A stretch of DNA of 64,000 nucleotides from Verrucomicrobiaceae bacterium (lineage in GTDB: Bacteria > Verrucomicrobiota > Verrucomicrobiia > Verrucomicrobiales > Verrucomicrobiaceae): contig JABTUN010000002.1 of assembly GCA_015075365.1 (NCBI GenBank), positions 434,001 through 498,000 on the forward strand. The letters are read 5' to 3'. A program made the translations under genes and the position numbers. Shown piece by piece: positions 44,189 to 51,817 of the stretch; position 1 is the first letter of the stretch, and each line of letters starts with the position of its first letter. Under the pieces are notes generated by a model. It searched no databases. It was not told the origin of the DNA and saw nothing but the letters and a program-made list of their open reading frames with translations.

Positions 44189-45076
44189 ATGAAACGAGCC
44201 CTCCAGCGCCTCACGACCGGCCTCGGCAGTGTGTTGCTTCTCTCGTCGTCCCTGCACGCCGATTCGACCATCAGCGCCACCTTCAAGCATGCCTACAGCG
44301 CCAATGCCGGCTGGTTGAATCTGCGCCCGGACCAGCCCGCCTCGCCAAATGGCGTCGTGTTTGGTGGTTCCTTCCTCTCCGGTCACGCCTTCGGTGTGAA
44401 CGTCGGCTGGATTGACTTTGGCGACGGCAGCCCGGCCAACGGCTTTGCCTACCAGAACGACAGCGCCACGGATTACGGCGTGAATCACGACGGCGCGGGC
44501 AATCTTGGCGGCATGGCTTATGGCGCGAACGTGGGGTGGATCAACTTTGGCTGGGCCGCGCCTGTGTCGCCCAACCGGCCGCGCGTGAACCTGCTCACCG
44601 GTGCGTTCAGCGGCTACGCCTACAGCGTGAACCTCGGCTGGATCAATCTCGGCGGTGGCTCGCTTGTCACCACCGCCATGCGCGTGACGGACAGTGACAG
44701 CGACGGCATCGACGATGCCTGGGAGCGCTCGCATTTCCCCGATCTCACCACCGCCACCGCCGCCAGTGACACGGACAAGGACGGCGTCGGCGACCTTGCC
44801 GAATACCGCGCGGGCACCGAGCCGGATGATGCCACGGACTATCTCAAAGTCGCCAGCACCACGTTCAGCGGCGGGAACACGCAGGCCACGGTGACCTTCA
44901 CCAGCGATCCGTCACGCCTCTACCGCATCGAGACCTGCGACGACCTCGTGAACTGGCAGAACTCCGCGCATGGCACCTTCGCCCCCGATCCCGGCACCAC
45001 GACCACGCGCATCGTCACCTGGACTGGCAATGACCGCCGCTTCATCCGTGCTGTGGCTGTGAAGCCGCTGCCGTAA
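44189..45076 (+). CDS. Secreted protein with GWI(x)FG repeats and thrombospondin type 3-like Ca-binding motif
   Basis: A 295-aa exported protein. After the signal peptide (SVLLLSSSLHA), four repeats centre on NAGWLNLRP, NVGWIDFGDG, NVGWINFGWA and NLGWINLGGG, each joined by G-x-A-Y/F segments. Residues ~170-205 (DSDSDGIDDAWE; DTDKDGVGDLAEYRAGTEP) are thrombospondin type 3-like calcium motifs, and the C-terminal ~75 residues resemble an immunoglobulin-like fold (YRIETCDDLVNWQN). I recognise this repeat layout from Verrucomicrobiota secretomes but know no function. Surface exposure is likely. Confidence 0.7.
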   Translation: MKRALQRLTTGLGSVLLLSSSLHADSTISATFKHAYSANAGWLNLRPDQPASPNGVVFGGSFLSGHAFGVNVGWIDFGDGSPANGFAYQNDSATDYGVNHDGAGNLGGMAYGANVGWINFGWAAPVSPNRPRVNLLTGAFSGYAYSVNLGWINLGGGSLVTTAMRVTDSDSDGIDDAWERSHFPDLTTATAASDTDKDGVGDLAEYRAGTEPDDATDYLKVASTTFSGGNTQATVTFTSDPSRLYRIETCDDLVNWQNSAHGTFAPDPGTTTTRIVTWTGNDRRFIRAVAVKPLP

Positions 45077-45240
45077 GGCGCCTTCCTTCCTGGTGGAAAG
45101 GGCACCTGTCTTCCATCCGTCGGCCTGCAGGTGATGGGAGCGGGACGAACTTCATGCCAAGTGCGTTGGTGAAGGGTGAACCCTTCGCCGTTGTTGTGGC
45201 AAAGGATGCGGCACGGCCTTTCCTGCGGTTGCTACCACCA

Positions 45241-47997
45241 CTACCGGGCCGTCCCGTCCAGGTTCAGGAACTCCACCTTGTGGAAGGCGGGCGCGTCACC
45301 GTAGTTCGTCCAGATATCGTAAGCGCCGCTGGTGGTGGTCGTCTCTTCGGCGCTGGCCACGAGTTCACCGTTGATCGAGGCGGTGATGCGCGCACCCACG
45401 GCGCGGAACTCGATGGTGATGAGCTCGCCCTTCTGATAGCGGCGCGTCGTCCTGCCCTCGCCAAGCTTCTCCTTGTTGCTGCTGATGCGCATGAAGATCA
45501 CATCGGGCTGCGGCAGTTCGAGGAACTCCAGGCGCACGCCCTTGTTGCCCCGGCTGCGCAGGCCCAGTTGCAGGTCATACCAGCCGCCGTCCCAGCGCCG
45601 CGTCACACGCCAGGCGCAGTCGCGCACACCGGCCTCCCATTTGCGCTGTGCCAGCGTCTTCGCGGGACGGGTGAGCACGCCGTTCTCGATGGTCCACGGC
45701 GCGGGCCAGCCGCCGGCGGCGATAAGGTCCTGCCATTTCTCGGAAGCGGGAGGCTGGCTGGCGGTCGTCGATTCGGGCGCATCGAGGTTCAGGTATTCGA
45801 GCTTCCGGATGACTGTGCCCTTGGTGGCAAAAGCGCCGGCGGTGCCGGAGTGCGTCAATGCGCTGTCGCGGACGCTGCCGATCTCGTGGCCGTTGAGGCG
45901 CACCGTGAGCAGGTCGGCCACCACGCGCAGTTCGAGCACCTGATCGGCTTTGGGATCAAAGCCGGCGGGCAGCGGCCATTCCTGAATGGTGCGTGTGCTG
46001 GTGGTGCCGCCGGACTGCCGCCGCTCGGAGAGATGCACTTTGCCATCCACCACCCGCGCGGCGTAGTGCCGCCCGGTGCCGTCGGTGGCGGTGCGCGCCA
46101 TCACCTCGGGAATCAGCGGCGGCAGGTCTGCGGGCAACCACGTCGCGCGCACGGCCATGTCGCGGGCCATGAGCGAATACTCCCACGTCAGTCCGCCCGT
46201 GCGCGCGACCACGAGCTTGCCCCCCGCCTCGGTGAAGACGTTGGGGAAGAAGGTCTTGTCCCGCGCCTCCACCAGCCAGTCGCGCCACTTTTCCTCGGTC
46301 TGCGGTGCCGTGCTGGCGGCAGCCGGGAGCGGCTGGACTTCGACGGATTCGAACCAGCCGTTGCCTGCGATGATGCCCCAACCGCCAGCGGTGGCGTGAG
46401 CGGAGTTCTGCGCCGTGATGACCGTGGCGCCATCCAGCAGCACCGTGAGGTGGTCGTCTTGCAGGCGCAGTTCGACAGTCAGAACGGCACCTTTCTCCAG
46501 CGGTTGCGCGAAGTCGTGCAGCCCGGGTGTGGCGAGCACCTTGTCCTCGTCGCCCAGGACATTCAGCGCGAGACCGGTGGCATTTACCGTGAGCTTGTAG
46601 TTCCCCTTCTTCCGCCCGACTTCACGCGCGATGAGCGCGACGTTCTTGGAACCCTCGCGCCATTGGATGCGGGCGCGAATGGCACCATTGGCCGAGGGCA
46701 TCGGCTTGAGCAGCGAGAAGGCGATCAGATGCACCCGGCCATCGACGAACTCCCTCTCCCCAGGCCAGTGGGTCTTCCAATCCGCGTCACTGAGCAGCGG
46801 CTTCCAGCCGGACTCGGGTAGCGCAGGAGCCGCGATGGCGGGAGGTGGAGCGGACTTCCATGCGCCAGGTGTAGGCGATGCCGGTGCGGGCTGCTGAGGC
46901 GTGCCGGCGGCCACCGCGGTGCCATCTGGCTTCTTGAAGGCAAAGAACACACCGAGGGCTATCACCACCGCGCCGACGACGAGCCCGAAGATCAGGGGCG
47001 CGCGGGATTTCGCAGGCGGGGATTCGGAAGTGATGCGGGCACTCCTGCCCGCAGCGGTGCTCTCTTTGCGGGCAGGAGTGCCCGCATCACTTTTGGCTCC
47101 CATCACGATGCTGCTGACGTCCGTCTTGATCTGGCTGGCGGCCTGGTAGCGGTCGCTGGGATCGCTCTGCATGGCGCGGGAGACGATGTCGTCCCACTGC
47201 GGGGCCACCGGCGCGCGCTCGGAGGGGGCCTTCCAGGCGCCGCGCGGGAGCTGGCCGGTGATCATCTGGTAGATCATGACGCCGAGCGCATAAATGTCCG
47301 CGCGGTGGTCAATGTGGCCGTTCGGGTCGAACTGCTCCGGCGCGGCATAGTCCGGCGTGCCCATGCCGGTGCCGGTCTGCGTGCGGAAGCCGCTCTCGAT
47401 GCCGTCCATGGGCTTTGCCAGGCCAAAGTCGGCCATCTTCACGCGGCCATCGCGCGTGACCATGATGTTGCTGGGCTTGATGTCACGGTGGACGATGCCG
47501 TGGTCGTGCGCGAACTGCAGCGCGTCACAGATCTGCGGCAGGAGGCTGAGGGCCATATCCTGCGTCATCTGGCCGCCGCGGATCACGTCCATGAGGTCCG
47601 CGCCATCCACCAGCTCCATCACGATGTAGAGGTAATCCGGCCCGGCCTCGCCATAATCGATGACGCTGACGATGTTGGGGTGGTTCAGCTTTGCCATGGC
47701 CTGCGCCTCGCGCTCAAAGCGCTGCTCGAAGCCGTAGTCCTGCCCTTGGTCCCGCCGCATGATCTTGATGGCCACGGAGCGCTTCAGGCGCACCTGCGTG
47801 CCTTTGTACACCGCGCCCATGCCGCCCTGGCCGAGGAAGCTCTCGACGTGGTAATTGCCTGCGGGCAGCAGCGCGGTCAGCTCCTCCGGCAGCGGCAGTT
47901 CGATCTCCCCGCGCGGCAGGGTGGGCTGCGGACCGGCCACCGGGAGCGTGGCGGCATCGGGATCGAATGCGGGTGGAGGAGGCGTTTCGTCCGGCAT
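45241..47997 (-). CDS. Transmembrane Ser/Thr protein kinase with three LamG/DUF1080-like ectodomains
   Basis: A 918-aa receptor-like kinase. The cytoplasmic kinase domain (about 50-300) has GQGGMGAVYKG (57-67), Lys in VAIKIM, the catalytic HRDIKPSN (170-177), DFGLAKP (190-196) and GTPDYAAPE, a complete PknB-type set. A juxtamembrane linker (302-330) is followed by one membrane segment PLIFGLVVGAVVIALGVFFAF (334-354). Outside are three related beta-sandwich domains beginning near residues 395, 560 and 745, all ending in VEFLNLD-type strands, like DUF1080/LamG sugar-binding folds. It probably senses a glycan and signals inside. Linker residues 302-324 derive from a palindromic DNA insertion. 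Confidence 0.92.
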   Translation of the reverse strand: MPDETPPPPAFDPDAATLPVAGPQPTLPRGEIELPLPEELTALLPAGNYHVESFLGQGGMGAVYKGTQVRLKRSVAIKIMRRDQGQDYGFEQRFEREAQAMAKLNHPNIVSVIDYGEAGPDYLYIVMELVDGADLMDVIRGGQMTQDMALSLLPQICDALQFAHDHGIVHRDIKPSNIMVTRDGRVKMADFGLAKPMDGIESGFRTQTGTGMGTPDYAAPEQFDPNGHIDHRADIYALGVMIYQMITGQLPRGAWKAPSERAPVAPQWDDIVSRAMQSDPSDRYQAASQIKTDVSSIVMGAKSDAGTPARKESTAAGRSARITSESPPAKSRAPLIFGLVVGAVVIALGVFFAFKKPDGTAVAAGTPQQPAPASPTPGAWKSAPPPAIAAPALPESGWKPLLSDADWKTHWPGEREFVDGRVHLIAFSLLKPMPSANGAIRARIQWREGSKNVALIAREVGRKKGNYKLTVNATGLALNVLGDEDKVLATPGLHDFAQPLEKGAVLTVELRLQDDHLTVLLDGATVITAQNSAHATAGGWGIIAGNGWFESVEVQPLPAAASTAPQTEEKWRDWLVEARDKTFFPNVFTEAGGKLVVARTGGLTWEYSLMARDMAVRATWLPADLPPLIPEVMARTATDGTGRHYAARVVDGKVHLSERRQSGGTTSTRTIQEWPLPAGFDPKADQVLELRVVADLLTVRLNGHEIGSVRDSALTHSGTAGAFATKGTVIRKLEYLNLDAPESTTASQPPASEKWQDLIAAGGWPAPWTIENGVLTRPAKTLAQRKWEAGVRDCAWRVTRRWDGGWYDLQLGLRSRGNKGVRLEFLELPQPDVIFMRISSNKEKLGEGRTTRRYQKGELITIEFRAVGARITASINGELVASAEETTTTSGAYDIWTNYGDAPAFHKVEFLNLDGTAR
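47028..47092. repeat. Perfect 25-bp inverted repeat within the kinase gene
   Basis: Two perfectly complementary 25-base arms (47028-47052 and 47068-47092; core TGCGGGCACTCCTGCCCGC) surround a 15-base loop. It encodes the linker SDAGTPARKESTAAGRSARI between kinase domain and membrane segment, preserving the frame. Confidence 0.9.
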
Positions 47998-48064
47998 GGT
48001 GATGAGGGTATCAGAGTGGTGGTGAAGCGGTCAAGGGAGGAGAAAACCGTTTGCAGGCCGGTTC

Positions 48065-48100
48065 GCCTGCCGGCGCAGGCTCGTCCGTCAGAACGAGGGG
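48065..48100. repeat. Small palindromic element upstream of the kinase gene
   Basis: GCCTGC-cggc-GCAGGC (48065-48080) is followed by CTCGT-ccgtcaga-ACGAG (48080-48097). The second hairpin shares CGTCCG(C/T)CAGAACG with the reverse complement of the element inside the glycosyltransferase at 7473-7488. It lies between the kinase start and the end of the collagen-like gene. Confidence 0.6.
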
Positions 48101-48118
48101 CTTTGGGGGCTGCGTGGG

Positions 48119-48538
48119 TCAGGTGATGCGTTTCAGCGCGTTGAGGAGTTCGTCCACCTTGTCCAGCACGTTCTGCATCTGCGTCTGGTCGTAGTAGCTG
48201 AAGGCGGACTGGCCCAGCGGGGACACCGCGCCGGGATTGACCGCCGTGCCGGCGATGGCGGCATCGAGCTGCACCTGCGACACCTCGCCGGGCGGTCCCT
48301 GCTGCCCCTGCGCGCCGGTGTCTCCGCGCGGGATGCCAAAGGTGAAGTGCAGCGTGCTTCCTGTGACGGAAACGGCCACCGTGGCCGGATCACCGGGATT
48401 CAGCGTGGTCACGTCGTCCACCTGCGCGGCGGTGAGGGTGAGGATGGCATCAATGAGCGCCTTGAGGCTGGTGAGTTGCGAACGCATGACCGCGCTGGAG
48501 AGCGCGGAGTTCGTGGCGGGCTGGGCGGGGTCGAACAT
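48119..48538 (-). CDS. Small collagen-like protein
   Basis: A 139-aa protein. The N-terminal half (MFDPAQPATNSALSSAVMRS; LKALIDAILTLTAAQVDD) is helical, then TLNPGDPATVAVSVTGSTLH leads to a short collagen-like G-x-y stretch GDTGAQGQQGPPGE (about residues 83-96) and a helical tail ending in a leucine-rich coiled coil (MQNVLDKVDELLNALKRIT). This layout recalls phage tail-fibre-like or surface trimeric proteins; I have seen similar short proteins in Verrucomicrobiota. No signal peptide. The ATG at 48538 is preferred because the longer reading runs into the repeat array upstream. Confidence 0.7.
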   Translation of the reverse strand: MFDPAQPATNSALSSAVMRSQLTSLKALIDAILTLTAAQVDDVTTLNPGDPATVAVSVTGSTLHFTFGIPRGDTGAQGQQGPPGEVSQVQLDAAIAGTAVNPGAVSPLGQSAFSYYDQTQMQNVLDKVDELLNALKRIT

Positions 48539-48703
48539 GGGACGAGAGGTTGAGATGAGGGACTGGGAGATCAGGAGATGGGGGACGTGGCTGCGGGCGC
48601 AGGCCCGTGGGGGGCTGGGGAGCATGCGGGGTCGGTTGCCCACCCGGCCATCGCCTTGCGCCGGGGGCTGCTGCGACGACCACGGGGCGGGGTGCGCGGT
48701 GCG
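48539..48703. other. Non-coding leader between collagen-like gene and repeat array
   Basis: No gene is supported here. On the plus strand it contains words such as GAGGGACTGGGAGATCAGGA (from 48556) that look like another low-complexity interspersed repeat, then GC-rich sequence. For the leftward collagen-like gene this would be the 5' untranslated region; no clear promoter was found. Confidence 0.4.
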
Positions 48704-49011
48704 GATACGGCGCATGCGCCACGCGCACCCGGCGTATCGGCGCGGCACATACGCCGGGTCATGGAGGCGGATACGGCGCCTCCAGCCCGCCCCCCCGCCG
48801 TATCAGGCCCGCCCACCCGCCGCATGCGCGCCGGTGACACGGCGTGTGCGCCGCGTGCACACGCCGTCTTTGCCGCTGTGATACGGCGTATCGCCGCAGG
48901 TGATACGCCGGGCGCGCCGCTCCCACATGCCGTATCGCGACCGGCGACACGGCGGGTGAGTGGCGCGGAGGTGCCGTATTGGCATCTCGGACACGCCGGG
49001 GCCTCCGGGCG
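48704..49011. repeat. Array of 14 exact 22-bp units with conserved semi-palindromic core
   Basis: Fourteen consecutive units of exactly 22 bp fill this stretch without spacers. Starts fall at 48704, 48726, 48748, 48770, 48792, 48814, 48836, 48858, 48880, 48902, 48924, 48946, 48968 and 48990. The first 12 bases are conserved: (G/C)A(T/C)ACG(G/C)CGN(A/G)T; bases 6, 8 and 9 (G, C, G) are invariant in all 14, base 2 is A in 13, base 5 is C in 12 and base 12 is T in 12. The other 10 bases vary but are GC-rich. The core is a near-perfect dyad, e.g. GATACGGCGTATC at 48880. Twenty-two bp is about two helical turns, so all sites face one side of the DNA. A weak further unit may exist on each side. Confidence 0.93.
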
Positions 49012-49025
49012 GGTGCGCGGGGTGT

Positions 49026-49871
49026 TCACGGCGTGGTGATGAGGTTCGTGTAGGTGTAGCTGCGCACGCTGCCATTGATGAAGGTGGCGATGCGAACCTG
49101 CAGCGCCCCGGTGAGGCCGGCAGGCACGAGGAAGACGATGGAAGTGGGCTCGATGGCCGCGTAGCCGGTCACGCGCACCTCTGGATCGCTGCCCGCCTTC
49201 AGGAAGACGCCCTGGTTCAGATCGGTGGGATCGAGGTTCATATGATCGCCGCGCACCTGGCAGAGCCCCAGCGCGGTGTACTTGTCCACCGCCATGTCCG
49301 GCTGGCGGATGATCGTCTCGATCACCGGTGTGATCTTGCCCACCTCGCCCAGGCTTTCCAGCGTGAGCGTGGCACGCCACTGGCGGATGGCCTCGGCGGT
49401 GAAGCTGATGGAAACGTCCGCGTTGATGTCATCGGCGTTATGAAAATCGGTGGGCAGCGCGCCGCTGCCGCCGCTGGTGGGCCGGAAGGAGATCATGCCG
49501 AACATCTCCGGGCTCCAATCACAGCCGGAGGCGCATTGCAGCACTTTGTTGAAGAAGCCGGTGATCGCCGCAGTGGTCTGTTCCGGCGTGATGCCGGCCT
49601 GCGTGGCGATGGCGGCCAGGAGGGCGGTTTGATCCGCTGGCGCGCGGCGCACGGCGCGGGTGGTGAAGCCTCCGGTGGATTTCGGGGCGACGTGGTATTG
49701 GAACGTGGTGCTCATGGTGGTGGCTATGGGTGGTTGCGTTGCGGTTGGCTTGGGGGATCGGCGGAAGGGCTTCTTTTTCGGCTTCACCGGCGCGGGCAGG
49801 ACGGCATCCCAGGTTGCTGAGGGAGAATCCCACGAGAACGAGCTGTCCCAGGTCTGTGGCGCGGCAGGCAT
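49026..49871 (-). CDS. HU-like DNA-binding / DUF4469-type protein
   Basis: The core (from ATG 49715, 229 aa) matches the HU-like plus DUF4469 layout: YHVAPKSTGGFTTRAVRR, LAAIATQAGITPEQTTAAITG (HU-like helices) and a C-terminal Ig-like DUF4469 domain, NQGVFLKAGSDPEVRVTGYA, IVFLVPAGLTGALQVRIATF. Proteins of this type are related to IHF/HU but their DNA binding is unproven. If translation starts at ATG 49871, a 52-residue tail is added with three Trp-Asp motifs (TWDSSFSWDSPSATWDAV) and a Lys/Pro stretch; no stop separates the two. The gene ends 15 bases from the 22-bp array, so the protein is an obvious candidate to bind it (speculation). Confidence 0.72.
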   Translation of the reverse strand: MPAAPQTWDSSFSWDSPSATWDAVLPAPVKPKKKPFRRSPKPTATQPPIATTMSTTFQYHVAPKSTGGFTTRAVRRAPADQTALLAAIATQAGITPEQTTAAITGFFNKVLQCASGCDWSPEMFGMISFRPTSGGSGALPTDFHNADDINADVSISFTAEAIRQWRATLTLESLGEVGKITPVIETIIRQPDMAVDKYTALGLCQVRGDHMNLDPTDLNQGVFLKAGSDPEVRVTGYAAIEPTSIVFLVPAGLTGALQVRIATFINGSVRSYTYTNLITTP

Positions 49872-49903
49872 GAGCGTGTTTTAGCGCAAATCGCTTCCGC
49901 CGG

Positions 49904-49930
49904 GTATTGGCAGGTCTGCCAATACGGCGG
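49904..49930. repeat. Inverted repeat related to the 22-bp array, upstream of PEP-CTERM gene
   Basis: GTATTGGCAG-gt-CTGCCAATAC (49904-49925), perfect 10-bp arms with a 2-base gap, followed by GGCGG. It lies in the divergent promoter region between the HU-like and PEP-CTERM genes. Its tail AATACGGCG resembles the array core, and array unit 13 contains GTATTGGCATCTCGGACACG. Confidence 0.7.
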
Positions 49931-49988
49931 CTTGGTGATTGACGACGGGCGGCGTTTCCTGGTAATCTCGCCGTAACTCGTGCCCGCC

Positions 49989-50756
49989 ATGAAAACGTCC
50001 TGCACTTCTCCTGCCTGGATTCTCCGGGCCTGTGTCCTCACCGTGGTGCTGCTCGTCAGTGATGCCAGCGTGTCCGCCACCACCATCGGGGTGAACTTCG
50101 CGCCTGTCGCATCCGGTCATCTGCTGCCCGCCGGCACCAGCGCCGGCGTGGTGCCGCAGATGAACTGGCAGAACATCACCAGCACGCCGGTCAGCAGCGT
50201 GATGCTCAATGACAGCACGGGCGCGGCCAGCGGCGCGTCGCTCTCTGTCACCGGTTCCTTCGTCGGCCTGGGCTGGTACAACAGCGCCGCCGCGATCGGT
50301 GATGAATGGCTGATGGACACCAATCTGGCCGCCAGCGGCACGATGTCCTTCAGCGTGTCCTCCATCCCCTACGCGGCCTATGATCTCATCATCTACAACC
50401 AGCCGCTCTTCAGCGGGGTGACCTACACCTACGCCGCGGGCGGCACGTCCTACTATGGTGCCTCGCCGCTGGTCTCCAACACCAGCGCGGGCTATGTGGA
50501 CGGGAACAGCGGCACGCCCTTCACCTTTGTGGAGGCCACCAGCACGCTGCCCGGCAGCCCCACGCCGGGCAGCACCTACACGCGCTTTGAGGGCCTCAGC
50601 GGCAGCCATCTCACCTTCAGCATCACCGGTGGCAACGGCATCTCCTATATCAACGGCTTCCAGATCGTGGAGAGCGTGCCGGAGCCGTCGAGAGCGCTGC
50701 TGCTGCTCGGCGGACTGCTGGCCATCAGCGGACGCCGTGGCCGCCGCGCGGTGTGA
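49989..50756 (+). CDS. PEP-CTERM sorting-domain exported protein
   Basis: A 255-aa exported protein. Signal peptide (ILRACVLTVVLLVSDASVSA) followed by a beta-rich domain with no known catalytic motif (TIGVNFAPVASGHLLPAG; FSVSSIPYAAYDLIIYNQPL; FEGLSGSHLTFSITGGNG). The C-terminus is a canonical PEP-CTERM signal: VPEPS, hydrophobic RALLLLGGLLAIS and basic GRRGRRAV, processed by exosortase, usually in exopolysaccharide-producing bacteria. This agrees with the large glycan locus. The ATG at 49989 is chosen; a GTG three codons earlier is possible. Confidence 0.88.
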   Translation: MKTSCTSPAWILRACVLTVVLLVSDASVSATTIGVNFAPVASGHLLPAGTSAGVVPQMNWQNITSTPVSSVMLNDSTGAASGASLSVTGSFVGLGWYNSAAAIGDEWLMDTNLAASGTMSFSVSSIPYAAYDLIIYNQPLFSGVTYTYAAGGTSYYGASPLVSNTSAGYVDGNSGTPFTFVEATSTLPGSPTPGSTYTRFEGLSGSHLTFSITGGNGISYINGFQIVESVPEPSRALLLLGGLLAISGRRGRRAV

Positions 50757-50773
50757 GGGCGCGGATGCCGCGT

Positions 50774-50800
50774 CCATTGGCAATCCTGCCAACACGCCGC
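50774..50800. repeat. Second copy of the array-related inverted repeat, downstream of PEP-CTERM gene
   Basis: CCATTGGCAATCCTGCCAAC followed by ACGCCGC. It shares ATTGGCAnnnCTGCCAA and ACG(G/C)CG with the element at 49904-49930, so the two copies bracket the PEP-CTERM gene. It lies 18 bases after that gene's stop and ahead of the FHA-LuxR gene, where it could act as an operator. Confidence 0.65.
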
Positions 50801-50840
50801 GTCTTGCGCGTGCGCGGCGGCGTGCGCATCATTCGCCGCC

Positions 50841-51704
50841 ATGCCCGCGCGCCCTGTGACACCTGCTGATGACGTCCTGCTCTGGAACGGCCGCGCCATC
50901 GCGCTGCGCCAGCCTTTTCTCATCGGTCGCGGCACGGACAACGACCTGGTGCTCGACGACGCGGAGGTGAGCCGCCGCCACGCGATGATCTTCCACCATG
51001 GAGACGACTGGTGGCTGAGTGATCTGGGCAGCCGCAACGGCGTGCGCGTCAACGGCATGAACCTCAAGCATGCGCGCCGCCTTCGGGATGGCGATGAAGT
51101 GCGCCTCGTGAGCCACAAGCTGGCCTTTCGCTCCGGCGTGGCGCAGGCACGGCGCACCACGGCCTTTTCCGGGGAGACGACACGCGCCGCGGCGGACGGG
51201 CTGCATGCCGCCGCGCCCGCCGCGCTGGTGTGCGAGCTGATCGTGGTCTCCACAGAGGGTGAGATCCTGGAGGGGGGGAAGGCGGCGCACTGGTTCTTTG
51301 GCAAGACGCTGGAGGGCGCGGCGCAGCAGCGGCTGCCGCAGACCGTGTGCGCGTGGCTGAAGCGCCAGAACGGCGGCACCGCCGCGCCGCTGGAACTGCA
51401 CGAACCGGACCGTCGCGTGATCGTGACGCTGGGCCGCTGCAACCAGGGGCGCTATTTCCTGCTGGTGCGGGAGGAGTCCGCGCATGTGGCCACCGGGCAC
51501 CTGCAATCCCTGGGCCTGACCACGCGGGAGGCGGAGGTGATGCACTGGGTATGCGAGGGGAAGACCAACTCGGAGATCGCCATGATCCTGAACGTGACCA
51601 TCCACACCGTGAACCGCCACCTGGAGCACATCCTCAAGAAGCTGGGCGTGGACAACCGCCAGAAGGCCATCGTGGCGGTGATGGAGCGGCTGGGCGCTGG
51701 GTGA
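50841..51704 (+). CDS. FHA-domain LuxR-type transcriptional regulator
   Basis: A 287-aa protein with an N-terminal forkhead-associated domain (about 15-95: FLIGRGTDNDLVLDDAEVSR, SDLGSRNGVRVNGMNL), which binds phosphothreonine, a central domain of about 100 residues (CELIVVSTEGEILEGGKAAH; PDRRVIVTLGRCNQGRYFLLV) and a C-terminal LuxR-type helix-turn-helix (LTTREAEVMHWVCEGKTNSEIA, then HTVNRHLEHILKKLGVDNRQ). It probably converts Ser/Thr kinase signals into transcription; the receptor kinase at 45241 is a candidate partner. Neighbouring inverted repeats could be its targets (inference). Confidence 0.9.
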   Translation: MPARPVTPADDVLLWNGRAIALRQPFLIGRGTDNDLVLDDAEVSRRHAMIFHHGDDWWLSDLGSRNGVRVNGMNLKHARRLRDGDEVRLVSHKLAFRSGVAQARRTTAFSGETTRAAADGLHAAAPAALVCELIVVSTEGEILEGGKAAHWFFGKTLEGAAQQRLPQTVCAWLKRQNGGTAAPLELHEPDRRVIVTLGRCNQGRYFLLVREESAHVATGHLQSLGLTTREAEVMHWVCEGKTNSEIAMILNVTIHTVNRHLEHILKKLGVDNRQKAIVAVMERLGAG

Positions 51705-51817
51705 GGGGAGGCCGCTTGGAGAAAAATGGATGGCAGGGGACGGGAAAGCAGGCGCGATGATACTTGCGCGAGAGCGGCGGTGCCCGGTATGCTCCGAGGA
51801 TACCACACCTCGATGCC

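Noticed and set aside
45171..45186. Hairpin GAAGGG-tgaa-CCCTTC after the GWI-repeat gene as terminator
   Set aside because: Only a 6-bp stem and no T-run.
45154..46821. A 555-residue open frame antisense to the kinase
   Set aside because: No signal peptide or family; the minus-strand kinase is unambiguous.
48704..49011. CRISPR array
   Set aside because: Units are contiguous without unique spacers and there are no cas genes; the variable part is inside a 22-bp period, too short for repeat plus spacer.
48571..49380. Open frames reading through the 22-bp array on both strands
   Set aside because: The 22-bp unit forces a 22-residue period in every frame, so open frames arise automatically; none has a plausible start, signal or homology.
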